A DNA stretch of 10,318 bases, taken from Pyrodictium sp. (GTDB lineage: Archaea; Thermoproteota; Thermoprotei_A; Sulfolobales; Pyrodictiaceae). Shown piece after piece: positions 1 through 7,500 of the stretch. The stretch is taken from positions 1 to 10,318 of the forward strand of contig DQUB01000196.1 in NCBI GenBank assembly GCA_015662475.1, read 5' to 3'. Below the pieces are notes generated by a model. It was not told the origin of the DNA. It did not search any database and saw nothing but the letters and a program-made list of their open reading frames with translations. How positions within the stretch are numbered: the first letter of the stretch is position 1; each line of letters opens with the position of its first letter. A program made the translations under genes and the position numbers.

Positions 1-13
1 CATAAACCTCCTC
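1..13 (-). promoter_or_regulatory. Shine-Dalgarno site and start codon of a second minus-strand gene
   Basis: Read on the minus strand, the bases just after the TAA stop of the cysteine-rich gene are GAGGAGG, then TTT, then ATG (the CAT at 1-3). This is a strong Shine-Dalgarno match directly ahead of a start codon, only 13 bases beyond the upstream stop, so a second gene probably begins at position 3 in the same transcription unit and continues outside the window. Spacing from the last GGAGG is short (3 bases); counted from the first GAGG it is 6. Nothing can be said about the product. Confidence 0.5.
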
Positions 14-625
14 TTAGTGGAGAATACAAGCAGCTATTCTAATTCTACTTTTTCGTACGTCCACCTCCTCGCACACTCTCTTAAAATGCTGATAGCTGTG
101 CTCTCCCAGCACAATGTATAGACAATCTATACAGTTGCAGAATGCTGCTGCAATACAGCTTATAGTCCACGGATGCTCTCTTAACACGTTATTAGGCACA
201 ATCGCGTCCAGCTTATTTGGATTCAGCAGATCTGAAACACACTTATTACAATGATCATCGCCTTTTGCAATCCTACATCTCTTCATAGAAATGTACTGGT
301 TTCTAAAGAATCTACAAATGTATGCTACTTTATTCTTTATTCTTGCACATGCATCTTTGTACTTACCCTCACATAGCTGTTTCAAGGTATCCTCGAGAAT
401 TTCAGAGACTTTCTTAATGTAGTATTTTATTCCCTTTACAAATTCTTCATCTTCTTTTTCATAGTCTTTCCAGGGTGTGATGCAGAAACAAACTACCTTC
501 CAAGCTTCAGAGGCCAAAAATTTAATGAGGTCGTCAAGTTCTAACACACTATTGAGGACATCAAATTTTCTAAGCCCTCCCAGTTCTTTTAAGAGGTACG
601 CGTCTAAGCATATTTTTGAAATCAT
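14..625 (-). CDS. cysteine-rich protein of unknown function
   Basis: A 203-residue protein I do not recognise. It has 15 cysteines, unusually many for a hyperthermophile cytoplasmic protein. They include a CxxC at 126-129 (CNKC) and a CxCxxC cluster at 163-168, an arrangement that could hold zinc or an iron-sulfur cluster. Between them lies HPWTIS (151-156), and GEHSYQHF follows (174-181). The central part (about 55-100) is charged and helical. No signal peptide or membrane segment is seen. The ATG at 625 has a good SD (GAGGGAG, 8-base spacing) and an upstream TATA-like element. It is divergent from the type III CRISPR operon and more AT-rich than those genes, which hints at a separate origin. 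It could be an ancillary CRISPR gene or simply a neighbour; the sequence does not decide this. Confidence 0.75.
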   Translation of the reverse strand: MISKICLDAYLLKELGGLRKFDVLNSVLELDDLIKFLASEAWKVVCFCITPWKDYEKEDEEFVKGIKYYIKKVSEILEDTLKQLCEGKYKDACARIKNKVAYICRFFRNQYISMKRCRIAKGDDHCNKCVSDLLNPNKLDAIVPNNVLREHPWTISCIAAAFCNCIDCLYIVLGEHSYQHFKRVCEEVDVRKSRIRIAACILH

Positions 626-633
626 TATGCGTT

Positions 634-640
634 CTCCCTC
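634..640 (-). promoter_or_regulatory. ribosome binding site of the cysteine-rich gene
   Basis: On the minus strand this reads GAGGGAG, 8 bases before the ATG at 623-625. It supports that start and shows the message has a short leader rather than being leaderless. Confidence 0.7.
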
Positions 641-661
641 AAGTTTCTATGTCTCAAAGAG

Positions 662-678
662 CTTAAACTTAGTTTAAA
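662..678. promoter_or_regulatory. TATA-like element within a near-perfect dyad (promoter/operator of the minus-strand gene)
   Basis: CTTAAACT (662-669), one base, then AGTTTAAA (671-678) forms an inverted repeat matching at 7 of 8 positions. On the minus strand it contains CTTTAAAC, a good crenarchaeal TATA-like box. A start site about 25 bases downstream falls near 650, giving a leader of roughly 25 bases that includes the SD at 634-640. The TATA-like box lies inside the symmetric site, so a dimeric regulator bound here could block TBP/TFB. Whether it is an operator or simply a symmetric AT-rich promoter cannot be told from sequence. Confidence 0.5.
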
Positions 679-692
679 GTAATCAATGTACA

Positions 693-794
693 TTATACAA
701 AGTGGCCAAAATAGTGTTGAAAAGCCTGGCTAATAGCCTACAAGCTTCCTGTAAGAGTGTGTTGGTTTTCGCTATTGTTCGTTAGTGTTTTTTA
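693..794 (+). promoter_or_regulatory. candidate promoter region of the CRISPR effector operon
   Basis: No strong plus-strand promoter is evident. Two TATA-like candidates exist: TTATACA at 693-699, which would start RNA near 720 and leave a leader of about 110 bases, and TTTTTTA at 788-794, which would start RNA near 816 with a leader of under 20 bases. The first gene has only a weak SD (GGTG at 820-823, 10 bases before the ATG). The hexamer AGCCTA occurs three times (735-740, 805-810, 829-834) and GGCT-AAT-AGCC at 728-738 is a tiny hairpin; neither is convincing as a regulatory site. No CRISPR repeat is present here. Confidence 0.3.
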
Positions 795-833
795 CCGTTC
801 CTCAAGCCTAGAATCTTACGGTGTAACTAGCCT

Positions 834-1247
834 ATGGGCTCACCTACTACTAGTCTTGCTGATGAGGTTATGGGTCGCGGTGCTTTAGCTGGTGTTGTGG
901 CTGCTTGTGATGGGAGGACTCAGCAAAGTCAGATCCAGAATCTTTTGGAGGTCTTGGGTGCCTATCGTTATCCAGAGTCTGTAAGAGTTCTGCTCTTATA
1001 CGTAGCGTATCAGGTTGGACGTGGTCAGATTGAAAGGATTACGGGTAGGAGGATTGCAAGTGACATTTTGTACATTGTCCGCAATGGTGGTAGTGATGTT
1101 GATGAGCTTCTTAGAAGGTATTTTGGTGCTTTGAAGTGGAGCTATACTGCTATTACTCGAGGTCGCTTCTACGGTGTTTGCCGTGTTGTTTCGAGGCTTA
1201 GGCCTTCTGTTGAGGAAATTGTAAAGGCTATTCTCGGTATTCAATAG
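834..1247 (+). CDS. cas11: type III CRISPR small subunit Cas11 (Csm2-like)
   Basis: A 137-residue, mostly helical, basic protein at the head of the operon. The segment around YPESVRVLLLYVAYQVGRGQI (about 46-66) and the later helix DELLRRYFGALKWSY (90-104) resemble the helical bundle of Csm2/Cmr5-type small subunits, which pack along the crRNA-target duplex opposite the Cas7 backbone. Its size and its position beside cas7 and cas10 genes are the main support; the motif match alone is weak, as expected for this fast-evolving family. ATG 834 is the first possible start because TAG (828-830) lies two codons upstream in frame. Codons end mostly in T or G, unlike the far end of the operon. Confidence 0.65.
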   Translation: MGSPTTSLADEVMGRGALAGVVAACDGRTQQSQIQNLLEVLGAYRYPESVRVLLLYVAYQVGRGQIERITGRRIASDILYIVRNGGSDVDELLRRYFGALKWSYTAITRGRFYGVCRVVSRLRPSVEEIVKAILGIQ

Positions 1248-1258
1248 CATGGGTATTA

Positions 1259-1264
1259 GAGGTG
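1259..1264 (+). promoter_or_regulatory. SD site that decides between two starts of the first cas7
   Basis: GAGGTG lies 9 bases before a TTG at 1274-1276, but overlaps the GTG at 1262. The TTG start therefore has the better ribosome-binding context; it would shorten the protein by four residues. Confidence 0.45.
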
Positions 1265-2143
1265 TCTCCTGTTTTGGACTGTAGCGAGTATTTGGCTGAG
1301 AAGCTCTACTCTAATGGTGTTGCCGATTTCAACGCATTGTCTTCTGAGTACGTGTTTGAGCTTGTGCTTGTGAACATGACGCCTATCAATGTTGGTTCTG
1401 GGCGTGGTGGCGATGTTCTTGGTGCTTCTGCTGATCTCTCGGTGATAGAGGGTAGCGTCTATGTTGATGGAAAACTGTATCATGGTCCCGTAATACCTGG
1501 TTCTACGCTTAAAGGTGTGCTCAGAAGCTTAGCCGAGTCTATAGCTGTTGGTCTTGGATGGGCTGATTTCGAGGTTGAAATTGGAGGGAAGAGGTACAAG
1601 TGTACAGGCGAGGCTTTAGCTGATATTGAGAGCTGGCTTTCCAAGGAGAATTGTGGGGATGAGAGGAATAGGAGTATTGTTGACAGCATATTCGAGAAGT
1701 GTCTTGCTTCTCCTGTTGTAAGACTCTTTGGAGCTCCCTGGCTTGCATCTCACATGTCCTTCTATGACGCCTATCCTAGAAGCCTTGAGCCTCCTAGAAG
1801 GGAATTGATTACAAGGGTTGCCATTGATAGGCTTACAGGGTCTCAAAGCCCTGGCAAACTCTACACCATAGAGGTTGTTAGTGCAGGAGTTGAATGGGTT
1901 GCCAGAATCAAGCTTGTCAATGTAGACCCGTTTGGAGATAGTAGAGAGGCTAGACTTCTCCGCCTCTTGCTGGAGATGTTGAGAGAAGGGGTTAGCGTTG
2001 GTAGACGTACTAGTGTTGGGCATGGTGTGCTGAAACTCGACATCGACAAGTCAAGCATAGAGAAACGAACTATCCGCGAAGATGGTACAATTGTTCGCGA
2101 AGCCTTCCCCCTCAAGAAACTGTTGGAGGTGGGCCAGTCTTGA
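1262..2143 (+). CDS. cas7: Csm3-like Cas7 backbone subunit (first paralogue)
   Basis: A 293-residue RAMP protein of the Csm3 type, one of the crRNA-binding backbone subunits. After the first RRM strand (FELVLVNMT, 32-40) come a glycine-rich VGSGRGGD (44-51), then GASADLSV, whose D58 sits where Csm3 has its target-RNA-cleaving aspartate. PVIPGSTLKGVLRS (76-89) is the classic Csm3 signature. RLFGAP (154-159), FYDAYP (167-172), TRVAIDRLTG (184-193) and KLYTIEVV (199-206) follow in the usual order, and SVGRRTSVGHG (245-255) is the C-terminal glycine loop. Cysteines 114, 131 and 147 lie before LFG, but the CxxC seen in the next paralogue is missing. GTG 1262 is given; TTG 1274 has the better SD. 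It overlaps the next gene by 4 bases (TTGA). Confidence 0.88.
   Translation: MSPVLDCSEYLAEKLYSNGVADFNALSSEYVFELVLVNMTPINVGSGRGGDVLGASADLSVIEGSVYVDGKLYHGPVIPGSTLKGVLRSLAESIAVGLGWADFEVEIGGKRYKCTGEALADIESWLSKENCGDERNRSIVDSIFEKCLASPVVRLFGAPWLASHMSFYDAYPRSLEPPRRELITRVAIDRLTGSQSPGKLYTIEVVSAGVEWVARIKLVNVDPFGDSREARLLRLLLEMLREGVSVGRRTSVGHGVLKLDIDKSSIEKRTIREDGTIVREAFPLKKLLEVGQS
2125..2130 (+). promoter_or_regulatory. ribosome binding site for a TTG start
   Basis: GGAGGT sits 9 bases before TTG 2140-2142, inside the end of the preceding cas7. It supports the non-ATG start, and the TTGA overlap with the upstream stop suggests coupled translation. Confidence 0.7.
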
Positions 2144-3135
2144 ACCAGCCTCCTTGGGAAGGGCTATTCCCAACACTACGCCGCATCCGCTTTAACTTAA
2201 AGCTTAGGAACATCGAACCTCTGCGAATCGGTGTTGGCCGTGGTGGCGATAGACTTGGTGCACCTGTGGATTTGTCGGTATACCGTCAACAAGTTGTTAG
2301 AAAGGATGGCGGCGGTTACAAGATTTCTCTCGAACCTGTAATACCTGGTTCTTCTCTAAAAGGAGTGTTGAGAACAGCTAGCATGGCTTTAGCGGCCTCT
2401 TGCGGGCTAGAAGCTCATAGTGGTGTGGGAGGCGATGACTGTGTTAACAAGATTTTTGGCAATACAAAGACCTTTGACGAATACAGAGGAGAGAGAACAC
2501 CAGATGATGTTAGGAGTGCGTTGAGAGGTTTCTGTCCACTATGCCTTCTCTATGGTGCTCCAAACTTCTCGTCGAGAGTACATGTAGGGGATTTTGTGCC
2601 AACAACTGGTGCTCGGGTGGGGGTTAAGACAGGTGTTGGTATCAATAGGAGAACTGGAGCTGCACAAGTAGGTATGCTCTACACGGTAGAATATGTTGAG
2701 CCTGGTGCCGTGTTTGAGGGCTCTATTAGTGCTGTGAATACGCCCAATTGGATGCTAGCATTGTTGGCTGGTAGCTTGCTCGCTATTGGCCAGGGTTGGC
2801 TGAAGATTGGCGGGTTTAAGAGTAGAGGAATGGGGAGAGTAGAGATTGTAGGTGTAGAGTTTAAAGTTGAGCCGGTAAAAGTGGAAGCTAATAGCTGTCT
2901 ATTGCCGCCTTTGGACTTGGAAGTTGATGAGCCTCTATCGCTGAATGGATGTAGGGTTAAGGGTTACAGTGCTATTTGTGGTGATGCTGCTGCCTATAGA
3001 CTGTTGGAAGAGCTTGCCACTGCTTGGAGTAGCAAGTACTGTTCCAAGTTGAGAGAGTTGTTTGAGAAGAGGAGGAAAACGGCTCAACAGCTTATCGAGG
3101 CCTACCAGGCGTCTTCGGAGGGTGAGGGCTTTTGA
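2140..3135 (+). CDS. cas7: Csm3-like Cas7 backbone subunit with zinc site (second paralogue)
   Basis: A 331-residue Csm3-type RAMP, closest in the window to the preceding gene: both have G.GRGGD.LGA..DLSV, here at 31-46. D44 matches the Csm3 catalytic aspartate, and PVIPGSSLKGVLRT (66-79) is the Csm3 signature. A probable zinc site is formed by C88, C101 and the CPLC pair C132/C135 immediately before LYG. GVGINRRTG (165-173), LYTVEYVEPG (180-189) and the glycine loop GGFKSRGMGRV (224-234) are all present. The last ~90 residues are a helical, charged tail longer than in a minimal Csm3. The TTG start is backed by a strong SD and a 4-base overlap with the previous stop. Probable role: crRNA binding and cleavage of target RNA. 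Confidence 0.9.
   Translation: MNQPPWEGLFPTLRRIRFNLKLRNIEPLRIGVGRGGDRLGAPVDLSVYRQQVVRKDGGGYKISLEPVIPGSSLKGVLRTASMALAASCGLEAHSGVGGDDCVNKIFGNTKTFDEYRGERTPDDVRSALRGFCPLCLLYGAPNFSSRVHVGDFVPTTGARVGVKTGVGINRRTGAAQVGMLYTVEYVEPGAVFEGSISAVNTPNWMLALLAGSLLAIGQGWLKIGGFKSRGMGRVEIVGVEFKVEPVKVEANSCLLPPLDLEVDEPLSLNGCRVKGYSAICGDAAAYRLLEELATAWSSKYCSKLRELFEKRRKTAQQLIEAYQASSEGEGF
3117..3125 (+). promoter_or_regulatory. ribosome binding site for a TTG start
   Basis: GGAGGGTGA, an SD with one extra G, ends 6 bases before TTG 3132-3134. The TTG overlaps the TGA stop of the preceding cas7, as at the previous junction. Confidence 0.6.
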
Positions 3136-4181
3136 AGGAGATTTGTAGAGAGCTTAGAGTCAAAGAGGCTACTGTTGCAGGTGTTGATCGTAGTATTTCT
3201 AGGCTATCTGGTGAAGAGCTTGAGCGGTTTACGCTAAAGCTTCTAGTATCATTAAAGGTTGTCTCAGACTATCTGTTCATTGGCTCGGGTCGTGTAGCTA
3301 GAAGAGGGTTGGAGGAAGCGCTGGGCAGAGTTAGGGGTATTGAAAACATTTCTTCTGTTGACAATGCTCTTAGAGTTGCTGGACAAGCAGTAACCCGTGT
3401 TATGCCCGTCAAAGACTTCTATAGAGTTTTTAACCCGTATTCGGGTCGTGTGCAGCCAGCAATTCCAGGTTCTAGTTTGAAAGGTGCTGTGAGAGCTAGG
3501 ATTGAATTAGCTTCTAGAGGGAAGATTGTCGTTGCTGGCTTCCTCTATCCTGGGCCAGATACTGGTGTACTGCAACAGCTTCCTCCAATAGGTGTTCATG
3601 GGTGGAGACATGCTAGGATATGGTGTGAAAGTGTTGCTGAGATCAGGAGAATGGAGAAGCTACCCTCTATAGCCGACGACTTGTTTGGGATGGCACAGTA
3701 TGGCCACTCGTTGGGTAGTAGAGTGTTCTTTGGAACACTCTACCCTGTAGACTCGAAATTGGAGTGTCAAGAGCTTCTACTGGACCATAATGAGCGTGTT
3801 TGTGCTGTCCCAAAGGGAGCCATATTCCGCGGCGAGATCGTTGCTGTGAACGTTGACGTGAAAGAGCTAGGCTTGCTATTCTATGGGTTGGGGCTGGACA
3901 AGCTGCTATGTGGTAAGAGACCCTGGATTCTCTTGGGAGCCTCCAAGTATAGGTGTAGAACTGTTGGTAGTAGCCGTAAGACTTTTGGCATAGTCGAGGT
4001 ATCAGTTGAGAATATTGTGCCAGCTCCGTGGTCCCATATGGAGTGGAGTAAGTGGGCTACTGGGAAGAGTGTTGAGGAGATGGTAAGGGGTGCTGTTGAG
4101 AGAGCTTTAGAAGCCTTTCCCGGTCTACCTAAATGCTTTGACGAAGTTGAAAGAAGGCTTGCTTTGGAGCCATGCAGGTGA
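3132..4181 (+). CDS. Cas7-like/Csm5-like RAMP subunit (third paralogue)
   Basis: A 349-residue RAMP protein, more divergent than the two before it. The first strand LKLLVSLKVVSDYLFIGSG (35-53) is followed by an insertion of about 40 residues, then KDFYRVFNPYSG (94-105) and PAIPGSSLKGAVRA (109-122). LFG (184-186), SRVFFGTLYPVD (196-207) and a degenerate glycine loop ending SSRKTFGIVEV (280-290) complete the fold. D95 lies 19 residues before the SSLKG motif, close to the spacing of the Csm3 catalytic aspartate, and the intervening DxxxxxNPxxG pattern resembles Csm3's DPxTG. The size and SDYLFIGSG start also resemble Csm5, which caps the backbone at the crRNA 3' end, so it may be a capping or a catalytic subunit. 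The stop overlaps the next gene. Confidence 0.78.
   Translation: MKEICRELRVKEATVAGVDRSISRLSGEELERFTLKLLVSLKVVSDYLFIGSGRVARRGLEEALGRVRGIENISSVDNALRVAGQAVTRVMPVKDFYRVFNPYSGRVQPAIPGSSLKGAVRARIELASRGKIVVAGFLYPGPDTGVLQQLPPIGVHGWRHARIWCESVAEIRRMEKLPSIADDLFGMAQYGHSLGSRVFFGTLYPVDSKLECQELLLDHNERVCAVPKGAIFRGEIVAVNVDVKELGLLFYGLGLDKLLCGKRPWILLGASKYRCRTVGSSRKTFGIVEVSVENIVPAPWSHMEWSKWATGKSVEEMVRGAVERALEAFPGLPKCFDEVERRLALEPCR
4166..4169 (+). promoter_or_regulatory. SD site favouring the later GTG start of the small gene
   Basis: GGAG is only 2 bases before ATG 4172 but 8 bases before GTG 4178-4180. The GTG also overlaps the upstream TGA in the GTGA manner, matching other junctions in the operon, so translation may start at 4178. 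Confidence 0.4.
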
Positions 4182-4543
4182 TAGTGTTGGGGAGAGAAAA
4201 GTGCGTAGACCTATACGTTTACCCTGACGGGTTCTACTCTAGAGAGCCTCTACAAGGGCTCAAACCGTGGGCTATACTAAGTCTTTGTGGAGATAGAGGA
4301 GAGAAGATTGTTGTAGAGGTTGGCGGTGAGAGGCAAACACTGGACTTCAGAGACTGCATCAGTGTGCTGAGAGGGCTCGGTATTGGCGAGCGATTGATAT
4401 CCTATGATAAGCTTTTTGACAGGTTGGACTGGCTTGCTGAAAAGTGCAATGGTGTTGAAGGTCTTGAAGCCGCTCTTGCACTCTACTTTTCAGAGCATAA
4501 GCTCGAGAGAGAAAAGAGTGTTCTAGAGGCGCTCGTGGGGTGA
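4172..4543 (+). CDS. small conserved-position operon gene, function unknown
   Basis: A 123-residue acidic protein (121 residues if it starts at GTG 4178), directly before cas10. I do not recognise the family. The first half looks beta-rich (VIVLGREKCVDLYVYPDG at 3-20; KIVVEVGGERQTLDF, about 45-59); the second half is helical (LISYDKLFDRLDWLAEKC, 75-92, then a charged helix to the end). It lacks the RAMP IPGSxLKG and glycine-loop motifs and has no obvious catalytic signature. The tight packing (10-base overlap upstream, 3-base gap downstream) and the codon use shared with neighbours argue for a genuine part of the system. Possible roles are an extra small subunit, a Cas10-associated accessory of the kind sometimes found in III-D loci (Csx19-like), or a regulator; none is shown by sequence. 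Confidence 0.72.
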   Translation: MQVIVLGREKCVDLYVYPDGFYSREPLQGLKPWAILSLCGDRGEKIVVEVGGERQTLDFRDCISVLRGLGIGERLISYDKLFDRLDWLAEKCNGVEGLEAALALYFSEHKLEREKSVLEALVG

Positions 4544-4546
4544 AAT

Positions 4547-7500
4547 GTGGTGTCTAGTGAGCGTGTGGAATACATAGTTAAGGCGCACACTGTGCCTGTT
4601 AGAGTGTTGAGGCTTGAGGAGCTTGTAGATGAGCTTTCTAGCAAGCTTAAAACGGCAAAAGCACTAGTTGCCTTTGACCTACTCGAGAAAAAGTCTTCGA
4701 CATGGACTACCATAGCACGTAGAGATGTTGTTGCAACGCTTTGGAGGAAATATGTTGAGGAGCATGTAAGAGGTCTTCTTAAAGAATTTGCTAAGAGGTG
4801 TTTTGGAGACGATTTCCCCGAGAAGCTCTCTAGAACATTTGAACTAGCAGTAGGAGGAGATGAGGCTTCTCTACACGTACTATACGCCTACTTGACCGGA
4901 TTAGCAGACATAATATCTTACATGCTACGATTCCCCCTCTACCGCGACCCTCTAGCAATAACATTTGGAGAGAAAGCTTCTGGCTTGTATGCGCCTCACC
5001 AAGCACTACTTATTGCAAGGCTTTCAGCCGCCATAGAGGCTATACAAAGGCGAGAGAGTCTCCTAGAGACCTTCTCTCTCGAGAAAAGAAGAGCCAAAAT
5101 CTATGATGTTATAGATGTTTTCATGGGCAGAGAAGCTAGTGTAACTCTCGAAGCTGTATTGCGGGTAACATTCAACATTGCGTGTAGTAGAGAAGTCGCT
5201 ACAATGCTTGAGACATTGTTCTACTTGCTTCCAGCTGATACACGTCCAGGTCCAAACACCTCAAGTCTACTCCTTCACTTGTTAATGGTCTCAGCTGCAG
5301 CATCGTCACTAGCTATGTCTAAGCTGGGAGTAGAAGCTTGGAAATGGCTTGATGTGCCAGTTCTTAGGCTTGCTGGACTATTACATGATATAGGTAAGCC
5401 ATTGGACCCCATGAAACATGTTAAAGGTAGCGTTGAAGAGGCTAAGAGGCTGCTCGAGGGTCTAGTTCCACCGGAGCTGCTGGACGCCTTGATCGGGCTT
5501 GTGAGAGCACATCACTTTGAAAGATTGCCCGAGGATAGTAGAGTTGTAGACCAGTATGTTGGTAAGCTTTTCCGTCTCGGAGCTGAGGAGATGCACAGCA
5601 TTCTTAGATGCGCAGATCACATGATGACTGGCATCGATAGGGTTTCAAGGCTTGTCAACGCCGTTGTCGAGGGGAGACTAGATGGTGTTGTGCCAGAGCA
5701 TGCGAAGGAGGTTCTTGTGGAGGCTAGAAAGGCTCTAGAAGAGCTTGGTGAAATGCTTCGACGAGAGGGTATTGAAGCAGCAACTCCTAGAGATGCTCTC
5801 GAGAAACTCTATAGTGGTGGTGAGCGTGCTAGAAATGTGTATGTTAGGATCCTCTCGAGCAGAGAAGGCGTAGAGCTTGTTGCTAAGGTCTCTGAGCTTC
5901 TCGCAAAGCTATTGTCAATGCCGAGAACGAGAACGTTTGAGAGCGAGCTAGAGAAGATGCTAGTTCCAGAATGGCCTCCTAGATCCTGCAAACTCTGCTT
6001 TGCAGATGAGATGCCTCTTGGCCTTGCAGTTGTAGATATTGGTGGTATTCAGGCAGGTCTTTCAGAGTCTTTTAAGCTTCGTAGCCTCTCTGGCTTCAGC
6101 ATCCTAGTAGACTATACCACTCTGGCCTTGGCACCCTACGCTATAACGTTGTATGGCTCTCCACCAGAGGCTCTAGTCTTTGCGGGTGGCGGCACCATAC
6201 ACGCTATAGTCCCACTTCGAGAAAAGGTTGAAGATGTTGAGAAGAAGATTAGAGAGCTCATATGCAGAGTTGTTGGTGCAAGACCAGAGTATAGGCTTGC
6301 ACTAGCCGGTATTAGTGTTAGAGTTGGTGTTGGGAAGTTTGCAAGCCCCCTCTACCCTCGTGTTGTAGAGGAAGCATACACTAGAGTGTTTGAGACATCG
6401 CTGCGGTTTGCAGGGGTAGACCGAGATGGGAGGAAGAACATGTATAGGTTCATTTCTGTCTTGGTGTCATCTTTAGCTCGTCCTTGCGATAGCTGTGGCC
6501 GTAGACCTGCTGTAACCACATACCATTCTGACAAACTTTGTCTGGTTTGTGCCGCACGATACAAGGTTTCAGACTCGCTAGGCTATAGCATTGGCAATGC
6601 TAAAGGTGAACGTGAAGGTGTTAGAGTTAAGCTGTTAAAGGCTATTGGGTTGTGGGACAGTCTGCGTATTGAGCAGAAGTATGCTGGTATGGCGGGTTTC
6701 GATGTTCTAGAGGCTATTGCTGAAGGTTGTGGGTGCATTTCTTCTGCAAACTATGCCGTGTTGAAGTGTGATGGTAATGTCATGGGCTTGTTTATGGCCT
6801 CGTCACTAACAACAACAATGTACTTTGAGAGGAGCGTTAGAATCGACATGGCCACCAAGAACGCGCTAAACAGGCTGATGGGCTACCTAGCTGGGAAGGT
6901 GGCCGCCGGAGAGAGTGGAAGAGGAGCCAGATGGGCTAGTGGACTTCTATCAGCACTTGTGCTAGGATTCATGTACGCTGGCGGCGATGATGTGCTTCTC
7001 ATACTCCCGGCTAAGGTTGCTCTCCCAGTAGCAGCTTTCCTTGCTTATGAGTTCTCCGCGGAAACAGGGTTCTCGGCCTCTCTATCGGTGGGTGTAGCAG
7101 CTGCACCTGTGAAACACAATATCTGGTGGAGCTTGGAAGCTGCAACAGTGCTGCTTGACGATGTTGCGAAAAAGGAGGCTAGGAGGCCAGCTATAGAGGC
7201 TCTAAAAAAGGCTAGTGTTGTTGAGCCAGTAGGGTTCATAGCTTTTGACTACTCGGATGGTTGGGGCTTAAACGGGTCAAGAGCGAAGACGAGACATGAA
7301 GAGATGCAGAGAGACAGGGTCACAATACAGCCTCTACCAGTTCTCACGTGGCAGGATAGACTCGGTCTATTGGATATGCTACTTGCACTGTTGAAGGGAG
7401 GCGAGCCGATAGCACTGCCTGGAGACAGTGAGAGTGATAGAGATGTTGAACGTGTGCTATACGAGACCATAGACGCGTTTGCGTCGGGAGAAGCCGAAGC

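Noticed and set aside
477..677. 66-codon plus-strand open frame across the divergent region
   Set aside because: It is antisense to the cysteine-rich gene and its upstream region, has no SD site, and its translation shows no recognisable pattern.
728..738. GGCT-AAT-AGCC hairpin, considered as a terminator or attenuator
   Set aside because: A 4-bp stem with a 3-base loop and no following U-tract is too weak to support.
735..834. Three copies of AGCCTA (735-740, 805-810, 829-834), considered as a repeat array or operator series
   Set aside because: Six-base words with irregular spacing (70 and 24 bases) and no extended similarity; chance is a sufficient explanation, and they are not CRISPR repeats.
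1249..1284. ATG at 1249 just after the cas11 stop, considered as the start of the next gene
   Set aside because: Its frame reaches TAG after eleven codons and is not the cas7 frame.
1616..2023. 135-codon minus-strand open frame inside the first cas7
   Set aside because: It lies entirely antisense to a clear Csm3-like coding region; no SD or motif supports it.
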